DNA of 64,000 nt from JALYTZ01 sp036559125 (GCA_036559125.1 DATBTT010000048.1:1-64000); one strand, 5' to 3'. Positions 33,905 to 42,938 are shown, counted from the first letter of the stretch. Notes: generated by a model from the letters alone, not told the origin. Numbers and translations: made by a program.

Positions 33905-33938
33905 CGTTCTTGACAGAACGTTGCGCTCGGTTTAAAAT
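33905..33938 (+). promoter_or_regulatory. Strong promoter with overlapping palindromic operator
   Basis: TTGACA (33910-33915) and TAAAAT (33933-33938) lie 17 bases apart, close to consensus. The palindrome CGTTCT-N4-AGAACG (33905-33920) covers the -35 box and could hold a repressor. Confidence 0.75.
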
Positions 33939-34009
33939 CGCGTAACTATGCGATAGCGACATACGCCCCTGATTCTTTGCATCGGCACCGCTCGTTGGGA
34001 GTTTTTCGT

Positions 34010-35245
34010 ATGTCGTCCGCCACCGCCGTCGCGCAGCGCGAAGGCGTCTTCGCTTCTCGAAGTTTTCGCCAGTATTATATCGGTCAGGCGTTCAGCATGG
34101 CCGGTGATGGCCTGCGCACGCTCGCGGTACCATTGCTCGTATACCGGCTAACGGGTTCGGCGCTTTCGACCGGCGTCGCATATGCGTGCGAATTCGTGCC
34201 GTTCGCGCTTCTGAGCGTGCCGGCGGGATCGCTCGCCGACCGCTTAGACCGGCGAACGCTCATGATTGCCGCGGATGCCGTGCGCTTTCTCGTCATGGTC
34301 GGCATGGCCGTGATGTTCGCGCGTCACGCGCTTTCGGTTGCGGGCGTGTATGCAAGTCTAGTCGTGCTTTCCATCGGTGCGGCCGTCTTCATGGGCGGTC
34401 AGTCGTCGAGCATTCCATTTCTGCTCGGCAAGGAACGTGCAACCGCCGCTCAAGCGGCATTGATGGGTGCCGAAAGCGTCTCGCAAATGGCGTTGCCCGC
34501 GGCCGGTGGTGCGTTGTTGGCCGCCTTCGGACCGCTTCCCGCGCTGCTGCTCAATGCGCTGACGTATCTGGTTTCGCAATATTCGCTTTCGCGCATTCCC
34601 ACGCTCGGGCCGGAAAATACGAGCGGCGTGCCGACGGCGCGCGAAATGATCGGCGACACGCGCACCGGTTTCCGCTTGCTCTTCGCCGATGCGGGAATGC
34701 GCGCGCAATCGTACATCGGCCTGACGCTCAACATCGTGGGTTTCGGTGGATTTACGATCCTGATTCCGTTTCTCAAACGCGGATTCGGTGCGAGCGACTA
34801 TCAGGTGTCGCTCTTCTGGATGATCGCGGGGTTCGGCGCGGTCGCAGGTTCTGCGTTTGCGTCCAGGTTCGCGCGGAGGTGGCCGTTCGGACGCGCTCTC
34901 ACAATCGCGTACGTTGTCGACACGGTGCTCTTCGTGCCGGTCGTGCTGACCCATAACATCTGGGTAGCGGGTGTATTCTGGGCGATCGCAAACGCGTGCG
35001 TGCAGTTCGAAATCTCGCAGGTCATCGGGTTCCGTTTGCGCGTCATACCCGAAGAATATGTAGGGCGCGTCTTCGGCGCGGTTCGGCTGCTGGTGTTATG
35101 TGGAGTCCCGCTCGGCACGCTGTTCTTCGGTTTCGTAGCCGACCGCTATGGCGCTCGCACGGGCATGACGATCTCGGCGCTCGCATGCCTGACGGTGGCC
35201 CTCGTCGCGATGGCGTCGCCGACGATTAGAAACGAGCGACGTTAG
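34010..35245 (+). CDS. MFS transporter (enterobactin-exporter-like)
   Basis: The start at ATG 34010 gives a 411-residue protein with 12 predicted helices. The family motif between helices 2 and 3 is SLADRLDRRTLMI, with a second copy VADRYGARTGM later. The opening FRQYYIGQAFSMAGDGLRTLAVPLLVYRLTGS fits the MFS_3 group, which holds siderophore and drug exporters. The substrate is unknown. A near-consensus promoter lies upstream. The last 20 bases overlap the convergent ROK gene. Confidence 0.9.
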   Translation: MSSATAVAQREGVFASRSFRQYYIGQAFSMAGDGLRTLAVPLLVYRLTGSALSTGVAYACEFVPFALLSVPAGSLADRLDRRTLMIAADAVRFLVMVGMAVMFARHALSVAGVYASLVVLSIGAAVFMGGQSSSIPFLLGKERATAAQAALMGAESVSQMALPAAGGALLAAFGPLPALLLNALTYLVSQYSLSRIPTLGPENTSGVPTAREMIGDTRTGFRLLFADAGMRAQSYIGLTLNIVGFGGFTILIPFLKRGFGASDYQVSLFWMIAGFGAVAGSAFASRFARRWPFGRALTIAYVVDTVLFVPVVLTHNIWVAGVFWAIANACVQFEISQVIGFRLRVIPEEYVGRVFGAVRLLVLCGVPLGTLFFGFVADRYGARTGMTISALACLTVALVAMASPTIRNERR

Positions 35246-36044
35246 CGGCTCCCGCGGCGACGACGGTCTCGCCTAAGCGCGTCTGCTCGACGGTACAGGT
35301 GGCCCACAATTCCGGCAAGGTTCGCTCCTTCGCTCGCTCGACGGCGGCTTCAACATAGCCGGGCCACGCGAGCGTCCCGCCGCCGAGAACGACGCGCCGC
35401 GGATTGAAGAGATGCACGACCGTCGCCAGGCCGAAACCGAGCCACGAACCTGCGTCGCGAATCGTTTGCAACGCTCGTGGGTCACGCTCGGCAAGGCGGC
35501 GGGTCAACTCCGCAGCATCCATCCCTGCCATTCGCAAGATCGCCGCGCCACTCGCGCGCGCATCGAGCGTGTCGCCTGCGCGGTGGCCGACGGGGATGCT
35601 TCCCATTTCGCCCGCGTACGCGGACGTGCGGCGCAAGCTGCGCCCATCAATGCCGATTGCCGCGCCAATCCCCGTTCCCACCATGACTACCGCCACGGTC
35701 CCAGCCGGCTCGCCCGTCGCCATTTCGGCTTGTAGCGCGGCCTCCGTATCGTTGAGCACGGTTACGCCGCCATACTCGCGCATCCGCGATCGCGGCGCCC
35801 ATCCGGTAAATGCGGGGAGCACGTCGCACGCAATTACGGTTCCGTCGGCATCGACGATGCCCGGAACGGCGATACCCAGCGATGCAATCGGTTCCTCCAG
35901 ACTCGCGGCGAAATGCGCGATGGCATCTTCGGCCTGCTGCGGGCTGAAATTGGCGCTCGTCGGCACGCGCTCGATGGTCTCCCCGCGCGTGCCGCGAGCG
36001 AGCAACAACATTTTCGTACCGCCGATATCGATGCCAACTCGCAT
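35226..36044 (-). CDS. ROK-family sugar kinase/regulator-like protein
   Basis: The start at 36044 follows GGAGGGCCC and gives a 272-residue protein with the phosphate-binding DIGGTK (6-11), an adenosine motif TVAVVMVGTGIGAAIGIDG and a LNDTEAALQAEM segment with the catalytic Asp. The usual zinc-binding CGxxGCxE cluster of ROK kinases is missing; the region reads GSIPVGHRAGDTLDARASG. The product is therefore likely a glucokinase-like enzyme without structural zinc. The last 20 bases overlap the MFS gene. Confidence 0.85.
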   Translation of the reverse strand: MRVGIDIGGTKMLLLARGTRGETIERVPTSANFSPQQAEDAIAHFAASLEEPIASLGIAVPGIVDADGTVIACDVLPAFTGWAPRSRMREYGGVTVLNDTEAALQAEMATGEPAGTVAVVMVGTGIGAAIGIDGRSLRRTSAYAGEMGSIPVGHRAGDTLDARASGAAILRMAGMDAAELTRRLAERDPRALQTIRDAGSWLGFGLATVVHLFNPRRVVLGGGTLAWPGYVEAAVERAKERTLPELWATCTVEQTRLGETVVAAGAANVARF

Positions 36045-36100
36045 GGGCCCTCCGTTCACTCTACATAGCACGCCATCCCCACGCCTGTCTAACGCCTCCG

Positions 36101-36125
36101 CCACCCCGAGCTTGTCGAAGGGTGG
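36101..36125. repeat. Dispersed repeat copy 2
   Basis: CCACCCCGAGCTTGTCGAAGG, then GTGG, is a single copy of the CCCTGAGC/TGTCGAAGGG family, in the 146-base gap between ROK and the next gene. Confidence 0.75.
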
Positions 36126-36190
36126 AGCGTGGTTAGGAGTTTGTGGATGGCTGCAGAAAGCGCATTGGGATCGCTTTCGGAGGATAACGC

Positions 36191-36538
36191 GTGAGCATTT
36201 TGCTCGAGATTCATTTGGTCGTCGCCTACCTGGTTTTGCTGTTGGCCGTTTTCGTGGGTTGGACGCAGATGGGGCGTCGCGTCATGACGGCCGTGATCGG
36301 TCTGCAGGTCCTGATCGGCATCGTCGTGGCGGGAATGCTCGGCGCCTCTCATCAACCGCTTCCTCCGGAAGTATGGTCGCATATCGTGGGTGCTCTCCTG
36401 GCGATGTTCGCATACATCTTCGCACGCCGCGTCGCCGATCGCGGTAGCAAGGGCGGAGCGATTGCGCTCTCGGCGTTCGGGCTCATCGTGATTGCCGGAA
36501 CGATTTTGCTCGGCTTTCATATGGTTGGCCGAGTGTAG
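36191..36538 (+). CDS. Four-TM membrane protein, hypothetical
   Basis: The 115-residue product starts with GTG (GGAGGA upstream) and is nearly all hydrophobic, with about four helices (residues 6-25, 30-50, 60-78, 87-108). There is no known family motif. It lies 6 bases before the isochorismatase-like gene and is probably cotranscribed. Confidence 0.72.
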   Translation: MSILLEIHLVVAYLVLLLAVFVGWTQMGRRVMTAVIGLQVLIGIVVAGMLGASHQPLPPEVWSHIVGALLAMFAYIFARRVADRGSKGGAIALSAFGLIVIAGTILLGFHMVGRV

Positions 36539-36544
36539 CGTGTC

Positions 36545-37123
36545 ATGATCGACACGCGAACCTTTTTCGCGGGCGCGCGGCCCGCACTCGTATTGATCGA
36601 TTTGCAAAAGGGCGTGGTGGCGCGCGAGACGCTGCCGCACTCGGCTGGCGAGGTCGTCGACCGGTCCAGACGCCTGGTTGAAGCGTTCCGTGCGAAGGGC
36701 TTTCCGGTGGTGTTCGTACACGTTTCCTTTGCGCCCGACGATGCCGATGCGCTCGCGCCGCTGCTGGACGGGCCGCCGCAACTCGGAATACGCCCCGACG
36801 GGTGGGACGAACTCGTTCCCGAGCTCGGCGTGCGCGCCGGAGACGTTGTCGTGCGCAAGCGCAATTGGGGAGCGTTTTACGGGACGGACCTCGACCTGCA
36901 ATTGCGCCGCCGGAACGTCACGCATATCGTGTTCGGCGGGATCAGTACGAACATCGGCGTTGAGTCGTCGGCCCGCGATGCGTTCGAGCGAAATTACAAA
37001 TTGCTCTTCGTCGAAGACGCGATGGCGGCGATGACTCGCGAAGAGCACGCGCACGCCGTTAGCGGCGTCTTCACGCGCATGGGCTTGGTCCGTTCGACGA
37101 AAGACGTCTTAACCGCCCTGTAA
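36545..37123 (+). CDS. Isochorismatase-fold hydrolase lacking the catalytic cysteine
   Basis: The 192-residue protein has the fold's opening ALVLIDLQKGVVA with the catalytic Asp, and VVRKRNWGAFYGTDLDLQL with the Lys. The nucleophile segment reads FGGISTNIGVESSARDAFE, where a Gly replaces the usual Cys (TxxCVxxTAR). Related subfamilies share this change, so it may be an inactive or a differently acting hydrolase. The substrate is unknown. Its 3' end overlaps the esterase gene by 15 bases. Confidence 0.85.
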   Translation: MIDTRTFFAGARPALVLIDLQKGVVARETLPHSAGEVVDRSRRLVEAFRAKGFPVVFVHVSFAPDDADALAPLLDGPPQLGIRPDGWDELVPELGVRAGDVVVRKRNWGAFYGTDLDLQLRRRNVTHIVFGGISTNIGVESSARDAFERNYKLLFVEDAMAAMTREEHAHAVSGVFTRMGLVRSTKDVLTAL

Positions 37124-38101
37124 GTTCGCGCGCAGAAACCGGCGCACGTACCATAATGCGATTCGGTCGTGGAAGCCGCCGGCGACGGTTTCAAATGCGT
37201 GATCGGCCCACGGGAGCACGATGTATTCGACCGGCACGCCGTCAGCGCGCAAGATGTCGCGCAACACACCTTCGTAGTGGAGATCGACGACGTGGTCGCG
37301 CCCGGCCGCGATTAAAAGCACGGGCGGCATGCCCGCGTGCACGACATACCGTGGCGAACCACTGCGGTAACAACGCGGCCGTTGCTTTGGCGTGCCGCCG
37401 CACAGCGCGACCATGATCGATCGCACGTGAATGACGTCGGGTTTCGACGGATACTCGTATCCGAGCCGCAGATCGACGGGGCTCTCGTACGTGATTACCG
37501 CATTCACTCGTCGCGGCCGCAGCGCGGCGGCGATCATCGCGAGTTGCGCTCCCGACGAGTGGCCGAGCAATGCAATGCGGGCGCCGTGGATGGCGTCGAT
37601 GCGGCGCAAGACGGCATCGCGTTGCGCGGGCCAGCGCGCTTGCGGCGCGTGCGGGTAATCGATCGCGATCACGCGATATCCCCAGGAGGCAATCGTCGCG
37701 TTGAGCCGCGCGTCGTTTTTTGGGGTGCCGCGTTCCCAGGCGCCGCCGTATATCGCGACGACGACCGGTGCGCCGCTTCGAGGCGGTGCGTTGGGCGAAC
37801 GCGGCGGAATCGGCGCGACGAACGCGGAGAGCGGCACGTACGGTCCGCGTAACAGATAAGCCGCAGGCGGGACCAGGGTGCACGACAAAGCGGTCGTCGA
37901 AAGAGCTGCCGCAATCCATCGCGAGCGACCGCGCGCACATCGCAACACGAGGGCCAGCGCGACCGCGTCGATGACGGTAACGATCGGCCATAGCTCCGTT
38001 TCGCCGACGGTAAGCACGAAGAGTCCGAGCGTGGGCCCGGGCACGACGATCCATATCGAAAGTGCGAGGACGGTTATTGCGATCGCAAGCACGTCCACCA
38101 T
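37109..38101 (-). CDS. Alpha/beta-hydrolase (esterase/lipase-like) with membrane segments
   Basis: The start at 38101 gives a 330-residue protein with about three N-terminal hydrophobic helices (to residue 100). A hydrolase domain follows: oxyanion region VVAIYGGAWERG, nucleophile GHSSGAQ (Ser in GxSxG), Asp in GRDHVVD, His in WADHAFE. It resembles the BD-FAE/esterase group of membrane-tethered enzymes. It overlaps the DoxX gene upstream by 28 bases and the isochorismatase gene downstream by 15 bases. Confidence 0.82.
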   Translation of the reverse strand: MVDVLAIAITVLALSIWIVVPGPTLGLFVLTVGETELWPIVTVIDAVALALVLRCARGRSRWIAAALSTTALSCTLVPPAAYLLRGPYVPLSAFVAPIPPRSPNAPPRSGAPVVVAIYGGAWERGTPKNDARLNATIASWGYRVIAIDYPHAPQARWPAQRDAVLRRIDAIHGARIALLGHSSGAQLAMIAAALRPRRVNAVITYESPVDLRLGYEYPSKPDVIHVRSIMVALCGGTPKQRPRCYRSGSPRYVVHAGMPPVLLIAAGRDHVVDLHYEGVLRDILRADGVPVEYIVLPWADHAFETVAGGFHDRIALWYVRRFLRANLQGG

Positions 38102-38448
38102 ACCCAGGCGAGCAGCACGAGTTGTAAGGGCAGACGCACGTAGAAGGCGGTCGCGTTTGCGACATCCGCGTACAGGCTGGGATGCAGCGCCATTTGTAGA
38201 TTTGCGGGAAAGACCGCGACGAGCAGTGCGATCAGACCGATACCGGCGCTGCGCCGCGTCGCCGGCACGAGCGCGCCGAGACCGCCCAAACATTCGCAAA
38301 AACCGCTGATTTGCACGAGCAGCAAATGCGCGGGAAGCGCCGGCGGCACGATGCGCACGTAGAACGGCGCATGCACGAAGTGATTGATCCCCGCGCCAAT
38401 AAAAAAGATGCCGAGCAATACTAGCGCCACGCGGCGCGCGATGGCCAT
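38074..38448 (-). CDS. DoxX-family membrane protein
   Basis: The 124-residue protein has four membrane helices and the DoxX motifs ALVLLGIFFIGAGINHF and GFCECLGGLGALVPATRRSAGIGLIALLVAVFPANL. A second DoxX gene at 6.4 kb is unrelated in sequence. It overlaps the esterase by 28 bases. Upstream lies a 63-base divergent spacer with the GerMN gene. Confidence 0.85.
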   Translation of the reverse strand: MAIARRVALVLLGIFFIGAGINHFVHAPFYVRIVPPALPAHLLLVQISGFCECLGGLGALVPATRRSAGIGLIALLVAVFPANLQMALHPSLYADVANATAFYVRLPLQLVLLAWVWWTCLRSQ

Positions 38449-38511
38449 CGAGCGCCTATCGCCCGTCCGCGCGTTCGTTCCTGCCGCTGCGACCCGTCGC
38501 AGACAAGGCCG

Positions 38512-39060
38512 ATGCCTCGTAATTGCCGAAAATCGAAGTCCGTGAGAGCTTCACGGATCCTGTTGTTGATCGCGCTGCTCGTGGTCGTCTCGGCCGCGTC
38601 GTGGCTCATCTTCTCCCGGCATCGCAGTCCGGTCGGAGACCATCTGACCGTTTACTACACCAAGATCGACGGTCAGAGCGAAGTCGCTTGGGACGTTTCG
38701 ATGCGCCCGCAACAGCGTGACGAGAGCGCGAAAGAGCATCTGCGAAATGCCGTGCTGTACGCCGCGACGCAAGCCGTGGCGGGGCCGCCCAGCACTATTC
38801 AAGCCGTTCGCTTTCCACCTGGAACCCACGTTATCTCCGCGAACGTTACCGGCTCGACGGCGATCGTGGACCTGTCGAAGCAAATCGAAACGCAGACCGG
38901 CACGTTCGGTGAAACGGGCGAGTTCAAGTCGCTGGTTTGGACCGTGACCGCACTGCCCGGAATCAACGCCGTCGCCGTTCGCGTCGAAGGCCAAAAGCTT
39001 GAAACGCTGCCAGGGGGACATCTTGAGCTGGACCAACCGTTACAGCGTTCGGATTTTTAG
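38512..39060 (+). CDS. GerMN-domain protein
   Basis: The 182-residue protein has an N-terminal membrane anchor (about 16-36), then a GerMN fold: LTVYYTKIDGQSEVAWDV, LRNAVLYAATQAVAG, SANVTGSTAIVDLSKQIE and VWTVTALPGINAVAVRVEGQ. GerMN proteins in spore formers act in germination or wall remodelling; outside spore formers they sit near wall hydrolases, as here. The end overlaps the amidase start by 38 bases, so the products are probably made together. Confidence 0.85.
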   Translation: MPRNCRKSKSVRASRILLLIALLVVVSAASWLIFSRHRSPVGDHLTVYYTKIDGQSEVAWDVSMRPQQRDESAKEHLRNAVLYAATQAVAGPPSTIQAVRFPPGTHVISANVTGSTAIVDLSKQIETQTGTFGETGEFKSLVWTVTALPGINAVAVRVEGQKLETLPGGHLELDQPLQRSDF

Positions 39061-40930
39061 CGCGTTCGCGCTGCTCGTCATCGGCGTGCTTGCCGCGAAC
39101 GTTCCGGCCGGCGCGCAGCAGCATGGAGCGTACGTCTTCGACGGTAAGCGCATCCCGTTCACCCACCTTACGTCGCAAAACGGCAAGCCTGCGGTCGGCG
39201 TAAACGACCCCGGGCTCAAAGCGCTGCTCGACGACGTGGGCGCAACAATTACGTGGCAACCGGGACAACGCTACGTACTCGTCACCAGCGCAGAACCGCT
39301 CGTCGTGAGTTTTGCAGTGGGCGACACCCGGTACGACGTGGGCCCCGTAACCCAACAAGCCTCGTTTGCGCCGTTCCTCAAAGGCGGCGAAGCCTTCGTG
39401 CCGTTCGAGGAACTCGTTCGCGCGCTCGATCTGGCCCCCAAGCGCGACGGTAACGACGTCGTGCTGCAACCGCAGCTCGCCTCGATCGACGTGCAGACAA
39501 GCGGCGACGGCGCAAAACTGGTTGCGCGCGCTGGGATTCCGCTCGACGCGCGTATCGTCAGCGACGGCGACGGTAAGCTCGTGATCGCATTCGACGGAGT
39601 CGGGAGCACGCTGCAGCGCTCGCGTAGCGTGCGCGGCAACGGTTTGCGTCAGATCGACATCAGCACCGAAGGCGACGTACGAAACCCGCGAACCATCGTG
39701 ACGCTGCAACTCGCACCCGGTACGTCGCACGGCCCTCTCTCGACCGACGACCAGCGCGATTTCGCTATCGGGTTCAACGGCGCGAGCGCGGGACAAGCCG
39801 TCGCGTCCAATCCCGAGCCGTCCCAGGCGGACCAATCGTCCTCGCAGTCGTCCGAACAGCCCGCTTCGCCGGCGCCGCAATCGGGTACGACGGTAACCGC
39901 GGTCGATGGAGCGGTCATCGCGGCGGGGTATCAGGTACACGTTGCAGTAAGCGGGGATGCCTCATACGAATGGCATCGCTTGCGTCCGCCCGACAATCGC
40001 TGGTACGTCGACGTGCACGACGCGACGCTCGGCATGCCGGCAACCGACCAAAACGGCGGCGGACCGGTGCAGTCCGTGCGCATTCGCCAAGCGGCGAATC
40101 AAACGGTTCGCATTGCGCTCTCGCTCGGCGACTACGACGTCGTCGACGTTCAGCCGACTGCATCTGGGCTAACGATTACCGTTTCAAACGCCATTGCGCA
40201 AATCGCGTCGACGGCGAAGACGGGCTCGGGCACGATCGGCAGCAGTGCCGTCGCAAACGCGGCACCGGCGACCGAACCGGTGGACGGTAATTGGAAATTC
40301 GCACCCCAACCCGGCGCGGCAAAGACGCACTACGACGCGCAGAATCCGCGGCTGATCGTCATCGATCCCGGGCATGGCGGAAGCGATCCTGGGACCGTGC
40401 ACGGAGGGCTGCACGAGAAAACGCTGACGTTGGATATGGCCAAGCGCTTGCGTACGATCCTCATCGCGCACGGCTGGCAGGTGATGATGACGCGCGATGT
40501 GGACAAGGACGTTTACGGCCCCTACGATTCGGCGCACGACGAGCTGCAGGCGCGCGACGATATCGCTAATAAGGCCGGTGCGCGCATGTTCGTGTCTATT
40601 CACGTCAATGGCTTCATGAACGCGGGTCCGCACGGCGTCACGACCTACTTTTCCAAATCCATCGACGTGCCGTTTGCGACCGACGTGCAGCGCCGCCTGG
40701 CCGCGAACCTGGGAGCGACCGATGACGGAATCGTCAAAAGTAAGCTGTACGTAACGCTGCATGCGACGATGCCCGCGATTCTCGTGGAGACCGCATTCCT
40801 CACCAATCCCGACGATTACGCCAAATTGGATTCGCCGAGTTGGCGCCAGAAAGTCGCGCAAGCTATCGCCGACGGCATCGGCGACTATGCGGGCTCTGCG
40901 CCCGGCGATTCTCAAAACAGCGGTCAGTAG
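39023..40930 (+). CDS. N-acetylmuramoyl-L-alanine amidase with AMIN-type domains
   Basis: TTG 39023 with AGGGGG is the preferred start over TTG 38999 and gives 635 residues. Order: signal peptide (to about residue 32, GAQQ), a copper-amine-oxidase-type N domain (about 35-150), an AMIN-like domain (about 155-235), a Ser/Gln/Pro-rich linker, a second AMIN domain (about 290-390) and the Amidase_3 domain (about 435-630). Catalytic zinc-site motifs: IDPGHGGSDPG, the Glu of HEKTLTLDM, FVSIHVNGFMN and LVETAFLTN. It cleaves the peptide from the glycan during division. Confidence 0.92.
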   Translation: MSWTNRYSVRIFSAFALLVIGVLAANVPAGAQQHGAYVFDGKRIPFTHLTSQNGKPAVGVNDPGLKALLDDVGATITWQPGQRYVLVTSAEPLVVSFAVGDTRYDVGPVTQQASFAPFLKGGEAFVPFEELVRALDLAPKRDGNDVVLQPQLASIDVQTSGDGAKLVARAGIPLDARIVSDGDGKLVIAFDGVGSTLQRSRSVRGNGLRQIDISTEGDVRNPRTIVTLQLAPGTSHGPLSTDDQRDFAIGFNGASAGQAVASNPEPSQADQSSSQSSEQPASPAPQSGTTVTAVDGAVIAAGYQVHVAVSGDASYEWHRLRPPDNRWYVDVHDATLGMPATDQNGGGPVQSVRIRQAANQTVRIALSLGDYDVVDVQPTASGLTITVSNAIAQIASTAKTGSGTIGSSAVANAAPATEPVDGNWKFAPQPGAAKTHYDAQNPRLIVIDPGHGGSDPGTVHGGLHEKTLTLDMAKRLRTILIAHGWQVMMTRDVDKDVYGPYDSAHDELQARDDIANKAGARMFVSIHVNGFMNAGPHGVTTYFSKSIDVPFATDVQRRLAANLGATDDGIVKSKLYVTLHATMPAILVETAFLTNPDDYAKLDSPSWRQKVAQAIADGIGDYAGSAPGDSQNSGQ

Positions 40931-40939
40931 CGGCGCACA

Positions 40940-41728
40940 ATGCTCGGCCTTTTTGATTCCGGCCTCGGCGGCCTGACCGTCCTACGCCGGGTTCGGGAAC
41001 TGTTGCCCGAACACGACGTACTGTTCTTCGCCGACCAGGCTCACGTGCCGTACGGTGACCGGACACCCGAAGATTTGGTGCGATTGCTGCACCACAACGT
41101 CAAATGGCTCGACGCGCAGAATGTGGACGCGATCGTGATGGCGTGCAACACGTCCTGCGCGGTCGCGGATCGTGCGGGATGGCCGCCGGCTCGTGCGGTC
41201 GTGCTGGACCTCATCGAGTCGGCCGCAATCGCGGTCGAACGCTCCGGCTACCGCCGGATCGGCGTCGTAGCGACCGCCGCAACCGCGCACAGCGGATCGT
41301 ATGCGCGGCAGATTTGCTTGCGCGTTCCCGACGCGCGTGTGACGGAGATCGGCGCGCCGAAACTGGTTCCGCTGGTCGAGGCGGGGATACTCGAGGGTGC
41401 GGTGCCCCGCGCCGCCGTCCAAGAGTACTGCGCGCAATTACCAGGTGACGTGGAAGCGGTCATCCTTGCGTGCACGCACTACCCGATGCTCGACGCTCAC
41501 TTCGCGGAAGCGCTCGGTAGACGCGTCGCGCGGATCGATCCGGCGCTGGTCCAGGCCGAACGCACGGCACACTTGGTGCGAGAACGCAATTTCCCCACCG
41601 GAAACGGGTCGACGCGCTGCGTGACCAATGCGAACGTCGATGCCTTCGGCAAAAACGTCGCCCGGCTCGTTCCGCTGGACGCATCTCGAGGCGATCGCAT
41701 CGAGGGCATCGTTCCATTGGCGCTCTAA
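40940..41728 (+). CDS. murI: Glutamate racemase
   Basis: The 262-residue enzyme has the opening GLFDSGLGGLTVL (Asp6, Ser7), the first catalytic Cys69 in MACNTSCA and the second Cys178 in ILACTHYP. It makes D-glutamate for peptidoglycan. It lies 9 bases after the amidase; the three genes GerMN-amidase-murI form a wall cluster. The length is normal for the family. Confidence 0.95.
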   Translation: MLGLFDSGLGGLTVLRRVRELLPEHDVLFFADQAHVPYGDRTPEDLVRLLHHNVKWLDAQNVDAIVMACNTSCAVADRAGWPPARAVVLDLIESAAIAVERSGYRRIGVVATAATAHSGSYARQICLRVPDARVTEIGAPKLVPLVEAGILEGAVPRAAVQEYCAQLPGDVEAVILACTHYPMLDAHFAEALGRRVARIDPALVQAERTAHLVRERNFPTGNGSTRCVTNANVDAFGKNVARLVPLDASRGDRIEGIVPLAL

Positions 41729-41827
41729 AAACAGGGAATGAGCGGTCGGTAGGTTCAAGCCTGCGACGGAATGGGTACTTGTCTCGTTAGGATACCATCC
41801 TGCAATTCTTCGAGGAGCATACATACC

Positions 41828-42262
41828 ATGAAAATCGCACGCTATCTCTTAGCCGCGGTGGCGCTTGCCGCCACGACCGGCGCAGTGGCCATCGCTACCC
41901 CTAACACGATGCACCGCATGCACAATAGCATGGCCAAGACTACCCTGCAGATCAACATGGGGCCGCAAAACGGCTCCAAGCAAAACGGCACGGCAACGCT
42001 CAAACAACGGGGCGCGAATCTTTGGGTGAAAGTCAGTGTATTCAACGAACCTAAAGGCGCGACCGAAATGGCGCATATTCACCGCGGAACGTGCGCGAAG
42101 CTTAACCCCACGCCGTGGAAGCCGCTCAAGTCGATCGTCAATGGAACGTCGACGACGACGGTTAGCGGAGTGACCATCGCCCAACTGAAGGCCGGTCATT
42201 ACGCCGTAAACGTCCACGACGCCAAGAACCCCAAACGCTACGTTTCCTGCGGTAACATCTAA
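41828..42262 (+). CDS. Secreted CHRD/SOD-like hypothetical protein
   Basis: The start at ATG 41828 has GAGGAG upstream. The 144-residue protein has a signal peptide (MKIARYLLAAVALAATTGA) and a beta-rich body: INMGPQNGSKQNGTATLKQRG, MAHIHRGTCAKLNPTPWKPL and AGHYAVNVHDAKNPKRYVSCGNI. The HIHxGxC and N-V-HD motifs resemble CHRD and copper-zinc superoxide-dismutase-like folds, but copper ligands are incomplete. The two cysteines may form a disulfide. It is single-gene, ended by repeat copy 3. Confidence 0.7.
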   Translation: MKIARYLLAAVALAATTGAVAIATPNTMHRMHNSMAKTTLQINMGPQNGSKQNGTATLKQRGANLWVKVSVFNEPKGATEMAHIHRGTCAKLNPTPWKPLKSIVNGTSTTTVSGVTIAQLKAGHYAVNVHDAKNPKRYVSCGNI

Positions 42263-42278
42263 CCACCACTCTCACGCT

Positions 42279-42317
42279 GGGCGTGTCGAAGGGCGTCCTT
42301 CGACACGCTCAGGATGA
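42279..42317. repeat. Dispersed repeat copy 3, perfect 12-bp inverted pair
   Basis: GCGTGTCGAAGG (42281-42292) and CCTTCGACACGC (42297-42308) flank the loop GCGT. The hairpin sits between convergent genes and probably serves as a two-way terminator. Confidence 0.8.
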
Positions 42318-42323
42318 CGGGAT

Positions 42324-42890
42324 CTACGCGCCGTCTTGCGGCGTTCGCACTAACCGGTCGGGGTCGTAGCCGGCGGCGCGTACGCGCAGGTCGATCGTTG
42401 CGCGATCTGCCGCATCGACGGATGGCGTGCGCGAGAGTATCCACAAAAACTTCCGTTTCGGTTCGCCGACGATCGCGTAGCGGTAGTCAGGCGCCACATC
42501 CACGATCCAATAATCCGCCGAACCGAACGGCCCGAATTTCACGCGCAGCTTTGCCCCCGTGTCCCGGTTCGCAACGGTTGCGCGTCCTCGAACGCTATAT
42601 CCGCGGCCGTCCTCGGTCGTGCAGCGGTTCTCGACGACGACGCGACGGCCACCCTTACCGAGCGTATATTCCGCGGTCGTGTTCTTCGCGCAGCGCCTCT
42701 CGAAGGGGTTCGGATAGCGCGCGATTTCAAACCAACGCCCCTGGTAGCGCTCGAGATCGACGTGCGGCGCCGTTTCCAACTCGGGAACGCGTTTAGAACG
42801 CATTCGACGCGCCCCGTACACGACCGCCGCACTCGTCGTAAAACCCGCGCCGGCCCAAGCCAACCCTTTGGAAGTATTCATGTAATTCAT
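42324..42890 (-). CDS. Lipocalin family protein (Blc-like)
   Basis: The 188-residue protein has a short hydrophobic N-terminus, then lipocalin motifs in order: VDLERYQGRWFEIARYPNPFERRC (motif 1, GRWFEIARYPN), TAEYTLGKGGRRVVVENRC, FGPFGSADYWIVDVAPDYRYAIVGEP (motif 2/3), LWILSRTP. Bacterial lipocalins of the Blc type bind lipids in the envelope. The start at 42890 is the first ATG of a pair and has no strong Shine-Dalgarno. It converges with the CHRD-like gene. Confidence 0.88.
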   Translation of the reverse strand: MNYMNTSKGLAWAGAGFTTSAAVVYGARRMRSKRVPELETAPHVDLERYQGRWFEIARYPNPFERRCAKNTTAEYTLGKGGRRVVVENRCTTEDGRGYSVRGRATVANRDTGAKLRVKFGPFGSADYWIVDVAPDYRYAIVGEPKRKFLWILSRTPSVDAADRATIDLRVRAAGYDPDRLVRTPQDGA

Positions 42891-42938
42891 GTACCCGCCC
42901 GGCGCGATTCCCGCGGCTAGCAAGCGGCTTCTGGTGCG

